The position numbers and the translations under genes were made by a program. Positions 33,292-34,392 of a stretch of 34,392 bases of DNA are shown here, piece after piece. Below the pieces are notes generated by a model, which did not search any database, was not told where the DNA came from, and was given only the letters and a program-made list of their open reading frames with translations. Each line of letters starts with the position of its first letter. Position 1 is the first letter of the stretch. The stretch is from the NCBI RefSeq assembly GCF_013177735.1, contig NZ_WOEZ01000270.1, positions 1 through 34,392 on the forward strand. The letters run 5' to 3'. The DNA is from Paraburkholderia elongata (GTDB taxonomy: Bacteria; Pseudomonadota; Gammaproteobacteria; Burkholderiales; Burkholderiaceae).

Positions 33292-34392
33292 ATGTCCGGA
33301 GCACTTTCACACCTTCGCGTTCTCGATCTGTCCCGCATCCTGGCCGGCCCCTGGGCGAGCCAAACGCTGGCGGATCTGGGCGCTGAAGTGATCAAGATCG
33401 AACGAACTGGCACGGGCGACGACACCCGCGGCTGGGGCCCGCCCTACCTGCACGACCATGACGGCAATGCCACCGGCGAATCCGCCTATTTCCTGTCCGC
33501 CAATCGCGGCAAAAAGTCGGTCACGCTGGACATAGCGACGCATGAAGGGCAAGCCATCATCCGGAAGCTGGCGGAACAGAGCGACGTGTTCATCGAGAAC
33601 TACAAGGTCGGCGACATGGCACGCTACGAGCTTGCGTACAGCGATCTGCGCGCAATCAATCCGCGCCTCATTTACTGCTCGATAACAGGCTTCGGGCAAG
33701 ACGGTCCGCTCTCGAAGCTGGCCGGTTACGACTTCATCGTTCAGGCCATGGGCGGATTGATGAGCATCACAGGCGAGCGGGACGAACTGCCAGGCGGTGG
33801 TCCACAAAAGGTCGGGGTAGCGTTTGCTGACTTGATGACAGGAATGTATGCAACCGTCGGCATTCTGGCTGCACTGGCACATCGCACAGAGACGGGCGAA
33901 GGCCAATACATCGACATGGCATTGCTCGACGTACAAGTCGCGGCGATGGCGAATATGAACCTCAACTACCTTGTATCGGGAAAGACGCCGAAACGCGAAG
34001 GCAATGCGCACGCGAACATCGTGCCTTACCAGGTGTTCAAGGCCAAAGACGGCCAAATGGTGCTGGCCGTCGGCAACGACGGACAGTTCCGCAAATTCTG
34101 CGAGATTGCGAATTGCACACATCTGGCAACCGATCCGCGTTTTGCAACGAATGCGGTACGCGTGATGAACCGCGAAACGCTCGTCCCAATGATTCAGGAA
34201 GTCCTGGTTACGCGCACGATTGAACAGTGGGTGACGCCACTCGCGGGCGCGGGCATACCTTGCGGACCGATCAACGACATCGCCCAGACGTTCGCACACC
34301 CCCAGGTCCAATACCGCGGTATGCGGGTGGATTTGCCTCATCCGCTCTCCGGCAGCGCGCCCACCGTAGCGAATCCGATCCGGATGTCAGCG
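33292..34392 (+). CDS. CaiB/BaiF class III CoA-transferase (partial, runs off window)
   Basis: The frame is open from 33292 to the last base, 367 codons, and lacks its stop. It begins MSGALSHLRVLDLSRILAGPWASQTLADLGAEVIKIE, the family N-terminus, followed by FLSANRGKKSVTLDI, SITGFGQDGP and GYDFIVQAMGG. VAFADLMTGMYA supplies the catalytic Asp (residue 180) that carries the acyl group. The layout resembles succinyl-CoA:glutarate or hydroxymethylglutarate CoA-transferases. The ATG at 33292 has AGGA eight bases upstream; an ATG at 33283 is also in frame. It is divergent from the iclR/acyl-CoA dehydrogenase unit and should activate the acid that the dehydrogenase then uses. Confidence 0.93.
   Translation, partial: MSGALSHLRVLDLSRILAGPWASQTLADLGAEVIKIERTGTGDDTRGWGPPYLHDHDGNATGESAYFLSANRGKKSVTLDIATHEGQAIIRKLAEQSDVFIENYKVGDMARYELAYSDLRAINPRLIYCSITGFGQDGPLSKLAGYDFIVQAMGGLMSITGERDELPGGGPQKVGVAFADLMTGMYATVGILAALAHRTETGEGQYIDMALLDVQVAAMANMNLNYLVSGKTPKREGNAHANIVPYQVFKAKDGQMVLAVGNDGQFRKFCEIANCTHLATDPRFATNAVRVMNRETLVPMIQEVLVTRTIEQWVTPLAGAGIPCGPINDIAQTFAHPQVQYRGMRVDLPHPLSGSAPTVANPIRMSA

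Noticed and set aside
33307..34341. A 344-residue minus-strand frame
   Set aside because: It is the antisense shadow of the CoA-transferase gene, whose frame is open to the end of the window.
1..34392. CRISPR arrays, tRNA or rRNA genes
   Set aside because: I saw no regularly spaced repeats, no cloverleaf with a conserved T-loop and no rRNA-like sequence on either strand.

Overview
The window looks like a stretch of accessory chromosome or megaplasmid from a GC-rich beta-proteobacterium of the Burkholderiaceae, most like Paraburkholderia, Caballeronia or Burkholderia. The evidence is three trimeric porins of the burkholderial type (mature N-termini beginning QSSVTL, C-terminal Phe), the sugar-dehydrogenase genes, the codon use and the insertion-sequence types. 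No rRNA, tRNA or CRISPR array was seen. No species name can be given from the sequence alone.

Left part (1-8.8 kb) is accessory DNA: an empty first 0.79 kb with a long near-perfect hairpin, an AbiEi/AbiEii type IV toxin-antitoxin pair, a CcdA antitoxin whose ccdB partner has decayed, an unrecognised protein, a frameshifted YcgR-type PilZ gene, a membrane protein/winged-helix regulator pair enclosed by two 21-bp direct repeats, a porin with a likely TTG start, a small unknown gene, and a scrap heap in which the ends of a tyrosine recombinase, an IS6-type transposase and an FAD dehydrogenase abut.

Middle part (8.8-17.4 kb): a second porin; a three-subunit FAD sugar dehydrogenase (small subunit, GMC flavoprotein with a four-Cys cluster, tri-haem cytochrome c) transcribed leftward; a divergent MarR regulator behind palindromic operators; an M20 amidohydrolase overlapping a TRIC-family membrane protein; and a full-length IS6-family element whose transposase has lost two of its three catalytic acidic residues.

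Right part (17.4-34.4 kb) holds catabolic modules. A leftward cluster encodes every step from a cyclic alcohol to a dicarboxylate: lactone hydrolase, cyclohexanone monooxygenase, short-chain alcohol dehydrogenase (frameshifted), zinc alcohol dehydrogenase and aldehyde dehydrogenase, followed by a porin and faced by a ChnR-like AraC activator. This is the cyclohexanol-to-adipate (chn) pathway. IS6-type and IS110-type remnants lie between and beside hydrolase and regulator. Beyond them come, all leftward, an IclR regulator, an acyl-CoA dehydrogenase, an MFS transporter and EtfB/EtfA, with a divergent class III CoA-transferase cut by the window end. Two nearly identical 17-bp palindromes lie in the IclR/CoA-transferase intergenic region. 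An attractive but unproven reading is that this second module takes up and activates an organic (di)acid, possibly the adipate made by the first, and starts its beta-oxidation with electrons passed to its own ETF.
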